Below, one piece after another: positions 16,538 through 25,474 of a stretch of 34,811 bases of DNA; positions within the stretch are counted from its first letter, which is position 1, and every line of letters begins with the position of its first letter. Location: positions 1 to 34,811 of the forward strand of contig JAISGX010000128.1 of the NCBI GenBank assembly GCA_031262805.1, written 5' to 3'. Source of the DNA: Verrucomicrobiota bacterium. GTDB taxonomy: Bacteria; Verrucomicrobiota; Kiritimatiellia; CAIQIC01; Lenti-01. The translations under genes were made by a program, and so were the position numbers. The notes below the pieces were generated by a model. That model was not told the DNA's origin and did not search any database. It saw only the letters and a program-made list of their open reading frames with translations.

Positions 16538-16573
16538 TACACAACACTCCTATTCAAATTCAACTGTGTCGTG

Positions 16574-16602
16574 AGGATACCCGCCTCCCCTCCCTACGGC
16601 AA
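16574..16602 (-). promoter_or_regulatory. Promoter for ompA-like gene
   Basis: TTGCCG (16597-16602) and TATCCT (16574-16579) on the minus strand with a 17-bp purine-rich spacer; start near 16567, leader about 30 nt. Confidence 0.45.
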
Positions 16603-16605
16603 TCA

Positions 16606-16637
16606 AAAACAAAACCGCCGCCGGGACGATGGCGACC
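16606..16637 (-). terminator. Possible terminator after metH
   Basis: Downstream of the metH stop codon, CGCC and GGCG/GCGG segments can form a short GC stem, followed on the minus strand by GGTTTTGTTTTTG. The T tract is good, the stem is short. Confidence 0.4.
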
Positions 16638-16656
16638 CAGTTCTTTCACGGGTGGT

Positions 16657-19191
16657 TCAGGGAGGGACCGACGACGCACTTTTCTGGATATCGGAAAAAT
16701 AGGTCAAATTGTCAAAGGCATCCCGGCAATAGTACACCTTTCCCGAATAGACCGGTTGGCATTCCTTTTCCACAAATTCCGGAGTCAGGGCGGCGCCGCC
16801 GAGCATCACGGGAATCCGCATGCCCGCCGCCTCCATCACCTTGAGGTTTTCCCGCATGGTCTGCACGGATTTGACCAGCAGGCCGCTCATGCCCAGCACA
16901 TCCGCGTTGGCTTCCCGGACGGCTTCCATCATTTTCTCCACCGGAATTTTGACGCCTAGGTTGAGGACCCGGTAGCCGTTATTCGATAGAATGATGTCCA
17001 CGAGGTTCTTGCCGATGTCGTGCACGTCCCCCGCCACGGTGGCCAGCACCATGGTGCCGGAAGTGGTGCGGGCTCCGGCGGTGAAATGAGGCTTGATCAT
17101 GTCGACCGCCTTTTTCATGGTCTCGGCGGACTTCAAGACGAAAGGCAGTTGGAGGGTGCCTTCGTTGAAGAGCGTTCCTACTTCCTTCATGGCGGGCACC
17201 AAGTGATGGTTGAGGATATCTTCGGCCGAAACGGAAGCGAGCAGTTCCGGGATGGCCGACTCCAGCAGGGCGGCCTTCCCCTTGAGCAGGGCCATCCTGA
17301 TTTTTTCGGTTGCCGGGAGAACATCGGAGGCCACGGCCGTTTCGGCTGTTGCGACCGCCTGTTCGAAGTGCTCAATATACCGCTCCAGCGGATCCCCCTG
17401 TCGGGCATCGTTGTCCAACAGGGCCTCGGCGAGCAAACGGGCGGTTTCATCCAGATCCGTCAGCGGAAGCAGGGTGGAGGTGTTGATGATGCAAGCATCC
17501 ATGCCCGCTTTCACACAGCGATCCAGAAAGACGCTGTTCAGCACCTTCCGGGCCGGAGGCCGCAAGCCGAAGGAAATGTTGGAGAGCCCCAGCAGGGTCC
17601 GCACGTCCGGCATTTCCGTCTTAATCCGGCGGATGGCTTCCACGGTTTCGCGTGCGGCATTGCGCAGGCTTTCCTCCCCGCTACCGACCGTGAACGTCAG
17701 AGTGTCGATCAACAAATCGCCGGGGCGCAGGCCCCGTTTTTGGCAGAACGCCGCCAAGCGGCGCGCCACGGCCACCTTTCGGTCGGCCGTCATGGCCATG
17801 CCCTGTTCGTCAATCGTCAGCGCCACCAGCACGGCGCCATAGCGCCGGGCCAGCGCCACCATCCGTTCCGCTTTTTCCTCCCCGCCCTCAAAGTGGATGG
17901 AGTTGATGAGCATCCGTCCGCCATACCGTTTCAAGGCGGCTTCCACCACATCCAGTTGGGTGCTGTCCACCATCAATGGAAGGCGGCATTCCCGTGCCGC
18001 CCGTGCCGTCAGGGCGGTCATGTCCGCCATCTCGTCCCGGCCGGCATAGGCCACGCTCAAATCCAGCACGTGGGCCACCCCGGCGTCCTGTTCCACCAGC
18101 AGGTCGAAGGCCTGGTCCAGATCCTCGGACAGCAGAGCATCCCGAAATTTTTTGGAGCCGGTGGCATTGGCGCGCTCGCCCACATAAAGCGGCGGCGGAT
18201 GCTGGGTCAGCTCCATCGGAGCGAAGAGGCTTGCGACTTGATCCCGGGACCGGACTTCCCGCTCGCCCACCGTGGGCTCCGGGCCAAGGAATTTTCGCAG
18301 GGCGGCCATGTGCGCCGGTGTGGTGCCGCAACACCCCCCCGCCACAGCCAGCCCCATCGACTGGACCATCGGACCGAAGAGCGCGGCAAAGGCTTCCGGC
18401 GCCAGCGGATAGTGCACGGCGCCGTCCACCAGGGTCGGCAGGCCGGCGTTGGGCATACAGCCGATGGCCGTGCGCCAGCCGTGGTTCAGTTCCTGCAGAT
18501 GCGGAAGCATGGCATCCGGGCCGGTGGCGCAGTTCAGACCCAGCACATCCACAGCATAAGGTTCCAAGGCCGCCATGACGGCCCCGACGGAAGACCCGAG
18601 CAACAGCGTTCCGCTTGATTCCACCGTGACGGACACATAGAGCAATTTGTCCGCCGCCGCCTGCAACAGATCCTGCGCGGCCGCCACAGCCGCTTTGATC
18701 TGCAACAGGTCCTGGCAGGTTTCAATCAACAGACCGTCGGCGCCTCCTTCCAGCAGGCCGCCCATCTGCTCCAAATAACCAGCGTGCAGTTCATCGAAGG
18801 TGATCTGCCCCAACGTCGGCAGCCGCGTGCCCGGCCCCACCGAACCCAAAACAAAGCGCGGCCGCCCATCTTCGGCCTGGGCCTTGGCTGCGGCTTCCCG
18901 AGCAATCCGGGCGCCGGACCGGGAGAGGTCCCGGGCGCGCTGCGCCAATCCGTATTCGCCAAGCGTCGCCGGAGACGCTCCGAAGGTGTTGGTTTCCACC
19001 GCATCGCAACCCGCCCGGAAATACGCTAGGTGAATGTCGCGGATGATTTCCGGAGCGGAATGGTTCAGCCATTCGTTGCAACCTTCATAGGCGCCCCAGA
19101 CAGCGGCATCCGGCTGGCGCAGCTGGATCTGGGTGCCCATGGCGCCATCCATCAGCAGGACATGGTTACGGATGAATTCGGCAAGAGTCAT
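16657..19191 (-). CDS. metH: Cobalamin-dependent methionine synthase, no reactivation domain
   Basis: Transfers methyl from methyltetrahydrofolate through cobalamin to homocysteine. 844 residues in three modules. The homocysteine-binding barrel (about 1-300) has zinc ligands C221 (GLNC) and C287/C288 (GGCCGTTP). The pterin-binding barrel (about 330-600) is followed by the cobalamin helical cap and Rossmann domain with DVHDIGKN, in which H724 is the expected cobalt ligand. The protein ends about 120 residues later, so the AdoMet-binding reactivation domain of the 1,200-residue E. coli enzyme is missing; a separate activation protein would be needed elsewhere. It starts 28 nt after the hisA stop codon, with no clear ribosome binding site, as the last gene of a his operon. 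Confidence 0.95.
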   Translation of the reverse strand: MTLAEFIRNHVLLMDGAMGTQIQLRQPDAAVWGAYEGCNEWLNHSAPEIIRDIHLAYFRAGCDAVETNTFGASPATLGEYGLAQRARDLSRSGARIAREAAAKAQAEDGRPRFVLGSVGPGTRLPTLGQITFDELHAGYLEQMGGLLEGGADGLLIETCQDLLQIKAAVAAAQDLLQAAADKLLYVSVTVESSGTLLLGSSVGAVMAALEPYAVDVLGLNCATGPDAMLPHLQELNHGWRTAIGCMPNAGLPTLVDGAVHYPLAPEAFAALFGPMVQSMGLAVAGGCCGTTPAHMAALRKFLGPEPTVGEREVRSRDQVASLFAPMELTQHPPPLYVGERANATGSKKFRDALLSEDLDQAFDLLVEQDAGVAHVLDLSVAYAGRDEMADMTALTARAARECRLPLMVDSTQLDVVEAALKRYGGRMLINSIHFEGGEEKAERMVALARRYGAVLVALTIDEQGMAMTADRKVAVARRLAAFCQKRGLRPGDLLIDTLTFTVGSGEESLRNAARETVEAIRRIKTEMPDVRTLLGLSNISFGLRPPARKVLNSVFLDRCVKAGMDACIINTSTLLPLTDLDETARLLAEALLDNDARQGDPLERYIEHFEQAVATAETAVASDVLPATEKIRMALLKGKAALLESAIPELLASVSAEDILNHHLVPAMKEVGTLFNEGTLQLPFVLKSAETMKKAVDMIKPHFTAGARTTSGTMVLATVAGDVHDIGKNLVDIILSNNGYRVLNLGVKIPVEKMMEAVREANADVLGMSGLLVKSVQTMRENLKVMEAAGMRIPVMLGGAALTPEFVEKECQPVYSGKVYYCRDAFDNLTYFSDIQKSASSVPP

Positions 19192-19219
19192 ATCGATACA
19201 CTTATCTATGGAGAAGAAG

Positions 19220-19975
19220 TTACTTCAGGGGCGCCGCTGCCGCCAGTAGTTCTCCAAGGCTTGTCCGGCCCTCATAGAGGGCCTTGCCGACAATCGCTCC
19301 GGCAAGGTTGGGTTTCCCCAACGCACGGAGCCGCGCAATGTCCTCCGCAGTGGTGATGCCCCCGGAGGCAATGACCCGGCATGCCGGGCCGACGGCATCG
19401 CACAATTCGGCGTTTCCGGCAAAATTGGGGCCGCGTAGCATGCCGTCCGTGGCCGTGTCCGTATAAATCAGAGTTTGGACCCCCGCCTGAGCGGCTTGCA
19501 CGGCCAGGTCCACGGCGGTGGTCCGGGAGGTTTCCGTCCATCCCTTTGCCTGCACAAATCCGTCCCGGGCATCAATGCCCACCGCAAGCTGATCCCCATA
19601 GCGGGCCGCCAGCGCGGCCAGCTCGTCCATGCGCGCCAAGGCGCGCGTGCCGAGAATGGCCCGGCGCACGCCGCACGACAACAGGGCGTCGAGGTCCTCG
19701 TCCGTCCGGAGGCCGCCGCCGCATTCCACCGGAACCAATCCGGCGGCCTGCACCATGCGGGCAATCACATCCAAATGGACCGGCCTCCCTTCGAATGCGC
19801 CGTCGAGGTCCACCACGTGGAGCCAAGCGGCCCCCTGCCGAACCCATTCCAACGCCTGATCCACTGGGTCGTTCCCATAGACCGTGGCATCGTCGGCACG
19901 CCCCTGGCACAGGCGCACGCATTTTCCGCCTTTGAGATCCACGGCGGGCAGGATGCTGAAATCGCTCATACTCAT
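19220..19975 (-). CDS. hisA: HisA isomerase (ProFAR isomerase)
   Basis: Amadori isomerase of histidine biosynthesis, acting on N'-[(5'-phosphoribosyl)formimino]-AICAR ribonucleotide. 251 residues forming a TIM barrel with LPAVDLKGGKCVRL (catalytic Asp13), VPVECGGGLR, and in the second half IYTDTATDGMLRGPN (second catalytic Asp) and VIASGGI. The start at 19975 overlaps the hisH stop by ATGA and follows GGAG at good spacing; a second ATG six nt on (19969) is possible. Confidence 0.95.
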   Translation of the reverse strand: MSMSDFSILPAVDLKGGKCVRLCQGRADDATVYGNDPVDQALEWVRQGAAWLHVVDLDGAFEGRPVHLDVIARMVQAAGLVPVECGGGLRTDEDLDALLSCGVRRAILGTRALARMDELAALAARYGDQLAVGIDARDGFVQAKGWTETSRTTAVDLAVQAAQAGVQTLIYTDTATDGMLRGPNFAGNAELCDAVGPACRVIASGGITTAEDIARLRALGKPNLAGAIVGKALYEGRTSLGELLAAAAPLK

Positions 19976-20589
19976 TCTACACTCCACTCCACAAAGTTCT
20001 GCAGCAACTGCAAACCGGCCTGCTGACTTTTTTCCGGGTGGAACTGCACGGCCGCCACATGCCCCTGCCACACGGCGGAGGCATACTCCACGTCATACGT
20101 CGTCAGCCCGGCATTCCACCCTTCCACACCCGGCAGATAATAGGAATGCACAAAATAAAAATAGGTGCCGTCCGGAAGGCCGCGGAACAAAGGACACAAC
20201 TCCCGCCCCGGCGCCCGGCGGACGCGGTTCCAGCCGATCTGCGGCACCTTCAGACCGGTGGGCTGGAATTTGACGATGGGCGAGGGCAGCACGCCGAAAC
20301 CGGCCACACCTGGAGATTCCTCACTGCTTTCCCCCAGAACCTGTAGGCCCAAGCAAATGCCCAAAAAGGGACGATCGGCCCCGATCCACTCCCGGATGGG
20401 CTGGAGGTAGCCCCGGTGGTCCAAATTGGCCATGCAGTCGCCGAAGGCCCCCACCCCTGGCAGAATCACCGCCTGGCAGGCGGCCATTTCCTCCGGTCCC
20501 TTCAGGATGCGAGCGGGCACATTCAGAAAATCCAGCGCATTGGCCACGCTGCCCAGATTCCCCATTCCGTAATCCACCACCCCAATCAT
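19972..20589 (-). CDS. hisH: Imidazole glycerol phosphate synthase, glutaminase subunit
   Basis: Class I glutamine amidotransferase that supplies ammonia to HisF. 205 residues with the nucleophile C79 in GICLGLQ and the partner residues H184 and E186 in VQFHPEKS. The VVDYGMGNLGSV N-terminus is typical. It abuts hisB (start one base after the hisB stop) and overlaps hisA, so hisB-hisH-hisA are translated together. HisF, its required partner, is not in the window. Confidence 0.96.
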   Translation of the reverse strand: MIGVVDYGMGNLGSVANALDFLNVPARILKGPEEMAACQAVILPGVGAFGDCMANLDHRGYLQPIREWIGADRPFLGICLGLQVLGESSEESPGVAGFGVLPSPIVKFQPTGLKVPQIGWNRVRRAPGRELCPLFRGLPDGTYFYFVHSYYLPGVEGWNAGLTTYDVEYASAVWQGHVAAVQFHPEKSQQAGLQLLQNFVEWSVE

Positions 20590-21183
20590 CTACAAGACTC
20601 CCTTGCTGGAGGGCACGCCCTTCACCCGCGGATCGTGCAGGCACGCGGTCTTCATGGCGCGCGCCAGGCCCTTGAACACCGATTCATAGGCGTGGTGGGC
20701 ATCCGTGCCGTAGAGCTGGCAGATGTGCAGGTTCATCCGTGCCTGCGTCACAAACGCACGCAGAAATTCGCCAAGCAACGACAAGTCGAAATTCAGGATT
20801 TTTTTCTTTTTGTTCGCCATCTGCATCACGAGATAGGGCCGCCCGCCCAAATCCAGCGCCACGCGGCTGAGGGTTTCATCCATCGGCATCAGGCTGAAGC
20901 CATAGCGTTCGATCCCCCGGCGCTCGCCGAGGGCCTCATTCAACGCATCGCCCAGCGCCAGACCCACATCCTCCACCGTGTGGTGGTAATCCACCGCCAA
21001 GTCGCCGAGCGCCTCCAGCTTGAGGTCGAACAAGGAATGCTTGGCAAAAAGTTCCAGCATATGGTTGAAAAAGGGAATGCCCGTTTCAATTTCATATGTG
21101 CCGTTTCCATCCACATTCAGCTCCACCCGAATCTGGGTTTCGCGTGTGCTTCTCTCCACTAGAGATTTTCGCTTTTTCATCAT
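20590..21183 (-). CDS. hisB: Imidazoleglycerol-phosphate dehydratase
   Basis: Dehydrates imidazoleglycerol phosphate. 197 residues, the monofunctional form without a phosphatase domain. The metal-binding histidine motifs are GIPFFNHMLELFAKHS, the DYHHTVEDVG segment and the later TDAHHAYESVFKGLARA. The frame is open for 50 codons upstream, but family alignment begins at KKRKSLVERSTRET, so the start is 21183 (or 21180). No ribosome binding site precedes it, and the predicted promoter would start the mRNA on this ATG. First gene of hisB-hisH-hisA-metH. Confidence 0.95.
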   Translation of the reverse strand: MMKKRKSLVERSTRETQIRVELNVDGNGTYEIETGIPFFNHMLELFAKHSLFDLKLEALGDLAVDYHHTVEDVGLALGDALNEALGERRGIERYGFSLMPMDETLSRVALDLGGRPYLVMQMANKKKKILNFDLSLLGEFLRAFVTQARMNLHICQLYGTDAHHAYESVFKGLARAMKTACLHDPRVKGVPSSKGVL

Positions 21184-21189
21184 TCCGTT

Positions 21190-21219
21190 AGTATATCCCG
21201 TTCTTTCCCGTCGGCGCAA
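21190..21219 (-). promoter_or_regulatory. Promoter of his-metH operon, leaderless
   Basis: TTGCGC (21214-21219) and TATACT (21190-21195) on the minus strand, spacer 18 bp. Counting from the -10 box, transcription begins at about 21183, the A of the hisB start codon, and no ribosome binding site is present between them. Confidence 0.5.
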
Positions 21220-21326
21220 TGGTTTTCCCGGTCCGGGAGGCCGGGGAACCTTTTCCAGCCCTCCTATATGCCAATGCCAATGAAACACAAAGCGCTCCGA
21301 AGAAGCAGGGCGCAAAGGCGTGAAAA

Positions 21327-21620
21327 ATGGACTCATCCGTGTCTCAAAATACGGCCTTGGGGAACGAGATGCCGGTGGTGGCTAGGCGGAGGCGCTACAC
21401 TCGCCGCGATAAACTGCGGATTCGCGTGGAAGCGAACCGGCGTGTCCGATACGAGGAATGGTCGGCTTTGGCTCACCGGGAGGAAGTGTATCCGTGCATC
21501 CTGAAGCGCTGGCAAGAGTGGAGGAAGCTCATGTAGCCAGAAAACATCCTGGCGGCACGAAAACCAAAGAAGTGTGGAACAACAAACCGGCAGACTTCTC
21601 GTCCGCCGGGTAGAAAAACG
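21327..21620 (+). pseudogene. Decayed IS3-type transposase OrfA fragment
   Basis: In the 558-bp gap between hisB and cysK, one frame reads RRRRYTRRDKLRIRVEAN, later LAHREEVYPCILKRWQEWR, a stop codon at 21534, and in the same frame beyond it LAARKPKKCG. This follows the layout of IS3-family OrfA proteins (R-R-F/Y-T-x-x-x-KLRIL-x-EA, L-x-REG-L-YxxxLxxWR, PKKRG). The match is by eye and partial. No OrfB, inverted repeats or target duplication were found, so it is probably an old remnant. Nothing else recognisable lies in this gap apart from the hisB promoter. Confidence 0.45.
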
Positions 21621-21741
21621 CCTCCTTGCCAACTAGCAGGGACGCCACAAGCCCCCCCAGAGGCTTAACAAAACCAAAATAATTCGATTGACGATTCCGA
21701 CAAACTCTGCCTTCGTATGAAAAATTCAAGGAAAGGTCCAT

Positions 21742-22707
21742 GTGATGAGCCGCATTTATCAGAACAACCCGGATTCCATCGGAAATACTCCACTGGTGAA
21801 GTTGAATCGGCTACCCCAGGGCGGCCATGCCACGGTGCTGGTGAAAGTGGAGGGCCGCAACCCCTCCTATTCCGTGAAATGCCGTGTGGGCGCCAATATG
21901 GTCTGGGAGGCGGAAAAGCAGGGCCTGTTGAAGCCAGAAATGGAACTGGTGGAACCCACCAGCGGCAACAGCGGAATCGCGCTGGCTTATGTGGCGGCCT
22001 CCCGCGGCTATAAGCTGACCCTGACCATGCCGGAGACCATGAGCGTGGAACGGCGCCGGGTGTTGCTGGCGTTCGGCGCCAACCTGGTCCTCACCCCTGG
22101 GGCGGACGGCATGAAGGGTAGCATCCAGCGGGCAGAAGAATTGGCGGCGGAACGACCGGAGCATTTTTTCATGCCGCACCAATTCGAAAACCCAGCCAAT
22201 CCGGCCATCCATGAACAGACCACGGGCCCGGAGATCTGGGACGACACGGGCGGAAACGTGGATGTTTTTGTGGCGGGCGTTGGAACCGGCGGCACGTTGA
22301 CCGGCGTGTCGCGTTATCTCAAGAATACCAGGCGCCGCCACCTGACATCCGTGGCGGTGGAGCCAACGGAAAGCCCTGTGATCTCCCAGAAGCTGGCCGG
22401 AAAGCCCCTTTCGCCCGGAAAGCACGGCATTCAAGGCATCGGAGCCGGATTCATTCCCGGGAATCTAGACCTCTCCCTACTGGATCAGGTGGAAACCGTC
22501 CGTACGGAGGAAGCCATAGAAACAGCCCGGCGCATGGCGAAGGAGGAAGGCATTCTGTGCGGAATCTCTTCTGGAGCCGCCACAGCAGTAGCCATCCGTT
22601 TGGCCAAGCAGGCGGAATACAAAGGCAAGGTCATCGTCGTGGTGTTGCCGGATGCCGGCGAGAGGTATCTATCTACGCCGCTCTTCCAGAACGAAACGGC
22701 GAGCTAG
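21742..22707 (+). CDS. cysK: Cysteine synthase A (O-acetylserine sulfhydrylase)
   Basis: PLP enzyme that makes cysteine from O-acetylserine and sulfide. 321 residues. The cofactor lysine is K46 in [14 protein letters not shown], the substrate loop is [14 protein letters not shown], the PLP-phosphate loop is [11 protein letters not shown], and GISSGAA near the end contacts the ring nitrogen. It is preceded by AGGAAAGG; the ATG at 21742 is followed immediately by another at 21745. It is the only intact plus-strand gene between 7.6 and 31 kb, and its stop shares a CTAG with the convergent glycosyltransferase. Confidence 0.96.
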   Translation: MMSRIYQNNPDSIGNTPLVKLNRLPQGGHATVLVKVEGRNPSYSVKCRVGANMVWEAEKQGLLKPEMELVEPTSGNSGIALAYVAASRGYKLTLTMPETMSVERRRVLLAFGANLVLTPGADGMKGSIQRAEELAAERPEHFFMPHQFENPANPAIHEQTTGPEIWDDTGGNVDVFVAGVGTGGTLTGVSRYLKNTRRRHLTSVAVEPTESPVISQKLAGKPLSPGKHGIQGIGAGFIPGNLDLSLLDQVETVRTEEAIETARRMAKEEGILCGISSGAATAVAIRLAKQAEYKGKVIVVVLPDAGERYLSTPLFQNETAS

Positions 22708-24104
22708 GATTGCACATGCATGGAGGCGGCTCCGGCCAATGCCGCACGAAGAGGTTGAACCAGCTTCATCCAATCCCACGTTTGATCCAATCGGCGGCGG
22801 GCCGCTAGGCAAGCATCATCCAGTGCGGTCGGATTCTGTTTCAACTCCTCCAGCATCTGCTGCAAAACGGGGACCAAATCTTCCGCCACCCGGACAGATG
22901 AAAATACATTGAACTCGCCGTATCCACGCATTCCGGATGGCGCTCCGGCAATGGCTTTGCCATATGCCACGTATTCCGGAACCTTCAAGCTGGAGCCCGT
23001 TCCCGGGATGGGCGGCGCCACGGCTATTTCCGCTAGGGAGAATAGGTCCGTCTTCTGCTCTTCCGAAACCGAGCCAGTAAAAATCATATTGCTAGGGGGC
23101 GGCTGTTTACCACATGAAAGATAGTTTTCTTTGGACATTCCGACAATCATCCACTCCACATCCTGAATCCGTGGAACGGCTTCCCGGATCAGCCATTCCA
23201 CCGCGTCGTAATTTGGGCCATACGCCGTTCCCATGAAGAGGATGATGGGCTTCTCCCTCCCGGCCGCTCGTCGGTTTGCCATGGCGTGGGAGGGAGGGAT
23301 GAAGGGAATATCGGCGAGCGATACGCCGTTGGGGAGAACGAACCAGTGGCTATCTAGCCCGGAGGATGAACGCTTTTTGACGGCATCCAGGTCTTCCTGC
23401 GTACAAAAAAACACGCTTTCAGCGCAGGCCAATAAATCCCGTTCCCGGCAGGCCAATTCATTCACGGCATCTGGATCCCGGCAGGCCAAAACAGACGTCC
23501 AAAAATGGAGTGCATCATCATGCGCGTCATAGACAACCCGGGAACCTGCCAGCCCCAAGGTCTTTTCCATGAAACCCCAGTGCATCGGCGACACGTGCAC
23601 CCAGATGCGGGTATAGGAAGCCACGAGACGAAGAGTTTGCACCCACTCGGAAAGGGTCGATCCAAATTGCGACAAAGCGGCAAGGCCCGCAGAAGAAGCG
23701 GATGTTCTTTTGACTGCGGCTTCAAAGGCAAGGCTCTGCGGTACGGAGACCAGCCAGACCCGTTCACCAATCGCTCGAATGTGGAAGGGCACGGAGGATG
23801 GGGCTAGGGTCAAAATGAAAACCGCATACTCCCCTGCCAATCCTCCGGCCACGCCGACAATTCGTTTTCCGCCGCCCGTGCGAAGCCGGTGGATGTCATA
23901 AGGCACCACATATGTCAGCACCGGGGCATCGGCTTGTTCCAAGAGAGATTCCAGAGCCCGCTTTCCTTTTCGGAACATCGCTTTTTCCCATTGCGCCTGG
24001 CGCCGCCGGACGAGCCAGCGCCCCCATTCCGTTGTTCTCCATTTGGCTTTCCAGGTCATGGCTGGAAAAGAGGTTCCCGGAAATATGCGGGAGCCTTCCG
24101 CCAT
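22704..24104 (-). CDS. Glycosyltransferase, GT-B fold
   Basis: 466 residues. The C-terminal half has the GT4-type nucleotide-sugar domain: FVLPNGV near 265, [18 protein letters not shown] near 292, and the donor-binding region [20 protein letters not shown] near 370-390, with a Glu-x7-Glu-like spacing changed to E-only. The N-terminal half has [11 protein letters not shown], typical of the acceptor domain of this fold. Donor and acceptor are unknown. It follows wzt, so it may add to the exported polysaccharide. The start is uncertain: 24104 has an in-frame stop directly before it and only a weak GGGGCGG; 24059 is an alternative. Confidence 0.8.
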   Translation of the reverse strand: MAEGSRIFPGTSFPAMTWKAKWRTTEWGRWLVRRRQAQWEKAMFRKGKRALESLLEQADAPVLTYVVPYDIHRLRTGGGKRIVGVAGGLAGEYAVFILTLAPSSVPFHIRAIGERVWLVSVPQSLAFEAAVKRTSASSAGLAALSQFGSTLSEWVQTLRLVASYTRIWVHVSPMHWGFMEKTLGLAGSRVVYDAHDDALHFWTSVLACRDPDAVNELACRERDLLACAESVFFCTQEDLDAVKKRSSSGLDSHWFVLPNGVSLADIPFIPPSHAMANRRAAGREKPIILFMGTAYGPNYDAVEWLIREAVPRIQDVEWMIVGMSKENYLSCGKQPPPSNMIFTGSVSEEQKTDLFSLAEIAVAPPIPGTGSSLKVPEYVAYGKAIAGAPSGMRGYGEFNVFSSVRVAEDLVPVLQQMLEELKQNPTALDDACLAARRRLDQTWDWMKLVQPLRAALAGAASMHVQS

Positions 24105-24210
24105 TCATGCCGCCCCAGTGGAGCCGATAAACGGGAAGCGATCGAAGGAGGCTCAAGCATCCGGCGCCATCGTTTTTCTTCCCTTGCCATTGAAGAACCG
24201 CCGCCTTTCT

Positions 24211-25473
24211 TCATCCGATGCGCTCATCCGTCATTTTCCATTCCCCCCGCGAGCGCACCTGCCCATCGCCGCGCACAATGCTAGGCGGCGTCTGAGGCCC
24301 GGGCAGCACAAGCATCCGCATGGCTCCGGCAATGTAGTCGAAATAATGTTCTCCCGAGCGGAGGGCCACATCCAGCATATAGGAAGACGGTTGCAAATTC
24401 AGCGTGGGGACCCTCAACTCAATCACACAACGCCCCGGCCTGACATCAAAAACAATTCCCGACACATCACTATCCCAAGACAACAAACGGCTTCCATCCA
24501 TGTTGCATATCCCAATCCCACACGTGATTTCATGAACAGGTAAATCACTCTCCACATCCAAACGAATCACCAGGGGTTCGCCATGCGAAACCTCCCGGCC
24601 GGCATTGCATTGAATGCGCTGAACGCGGGTTGCACTTCCCATCCCCGGTTTTCTAGGCAAATTCGTGGTCTGAACTTCATGGGATGAATCCGCAGCGGCA
24701 CTCTCCAAATAGGCCTGGAGGACTTCGTTCTTCTCGCCGATCCGACATATTTCGCCATGATCCAGCCACACGGCTTTTTGGGTCAGCCCTTTCACCGCTC
24801 CCATGTTATGGCTCACAAACAATACGGTCCGTCCTTCATGGGCAACCGCGCTCATCTTGCCCAAGCATTTTTTCTGGAAAGCGGCATCCCCCACGGCCAA
24901 GACTTCATCCACCACTAGGATTTCCGGATCCAAATGAGCGGCAACGGCAAATGCCAGCCGGACATACATGCCGCTGGAATAGCGTTTGACGGGTGTATCG
25001 ATGAATTTTTCAATTTCCGAAAAGGCAATGATTTCGTCCAGCTTCCGCCGCACTTCCACCTTGGTCATGCCCAAGATGGCCCCATTGAGAAAAATGTTTT
25101 CGCGCCCTGTCAGCTCGGGATGAAACCCCGTGCCGACTTCCAGCAGACTGGCCACGCGGCCGCGGACCTTGATTTGCCCGGACGTGGGCGCCGTGACGCG
25201 GGAGAGGATTTTGAGCAAGGTGCTTTTTCCCGCGCCGTTGCGACCGATGATGCCCCATACTTCCCCCTGGCGGATATCCAACGATACATCCCGAAGAGCC
25301 CACAAGGTCTGGCCTTCAATCGCTTCATGCCGGCCGAGGGTGGAATTTGGATCGGTCTTCCCCCGCATCCTGGCCCACCAGCTTTGCACATCTTCGCGCA
25401 GGGTGCCGTTTCCAATCACGCCCAAGCGATAGGATTTCGAAACATGTTCAATGGAAACCGCGATATCCGACAT
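24211..25473 (-). CDS. wzt: Polysaccharide ABC exporter ATPase (Wzt type)
   Basis: Drives export of a lipid-linked O-antigen or related polymer. 420 residues. The ATPase domain has Walker A GRNGAGKST at 77-85, the VKRYSSGMYVRLAFA signature and Walker B EILVVDEVLAVGDAAF, which is the Wzt/TagH variant. Residues about 280-420 form a Wzt C-terminal beta-sandwich (VQRIQCNAG to the LRSGEHYFDYIAGAMRMLV region), which in characterised O-antigen transporters recognises the modified chain end. The start is one nt after the wzm stop, so they are coupled. Confidence 0.93.
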   Translation of the reverse strand: MSDIAVSIEHVSKSYRLGVIGNGTLREDVQSWWARMRGKTDPNSTLGRHEAIEGQTLWALRDVSLDIRQGEVWGIIGRNGAGKSTLLKILSRVTAPTSGQIKVRGRVASLLEVGTGFHPELTGRENIFLNGAILGMTKVEVRRKLDEIIAFSEIEKFIDTPVKRYSSGMYVRLAFAVAAHLDPEILVVDEVLAVGDAAFQKKCLGKMSAVAHEGRTVLFVSHNMGAVKGLTQKAVWLDHGEICRIGEKNEVLQAYLESAAADSSHEVQTTNLPRKPGMGSATRVQRIQCNAGREVSHGEPLVIRLDVESDLPVHEITCGIGICNMDGSRLLSWDSDVSGIVFDVRPGRCVIELRVPTLNLQPSSYMLDVALRSGEHYFDYIAGAMRMLVLPGPQTPPSIVRGDGQVRSRGEWKMTDERIG

Positions 25474-25474
25474 C

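Noticed and set aside
15197-16702. 501-codon plus-strand frame opposite the ompA-like gene
   Set aside because: It spans two gene boundaries of the real minus-strand genes and lacks motifs.
17020-18618. 532-codon plus-strand frame opposite metH
   Set aside because: Composition is that of an antisense frame (Gly/His/Gln/Arg-rich) and metH on the other strand has all its motifs.
21688-21721. TTGACG followed by TATGAA as a cysK promoter
   Set aside because: Spacing is 22 bp, too long for a normal promoter.
24047-24066. TTCCA...TGGAA inverted repeat in the glycosyltransferase gene
   Set aside because: The spacer is nine bases, not five, and it is inside coding sequence, so I do not count it with the intergenic palindromes.
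23896-24156. Alternative frame overlapping the glycosyltransferase start, suggesting a frameshifted longer N-terminus
   Set aside because: The frame reads LLRSLPVYRLHWGG, which looks protein-like, but I cannot link it to the family without an alignment.
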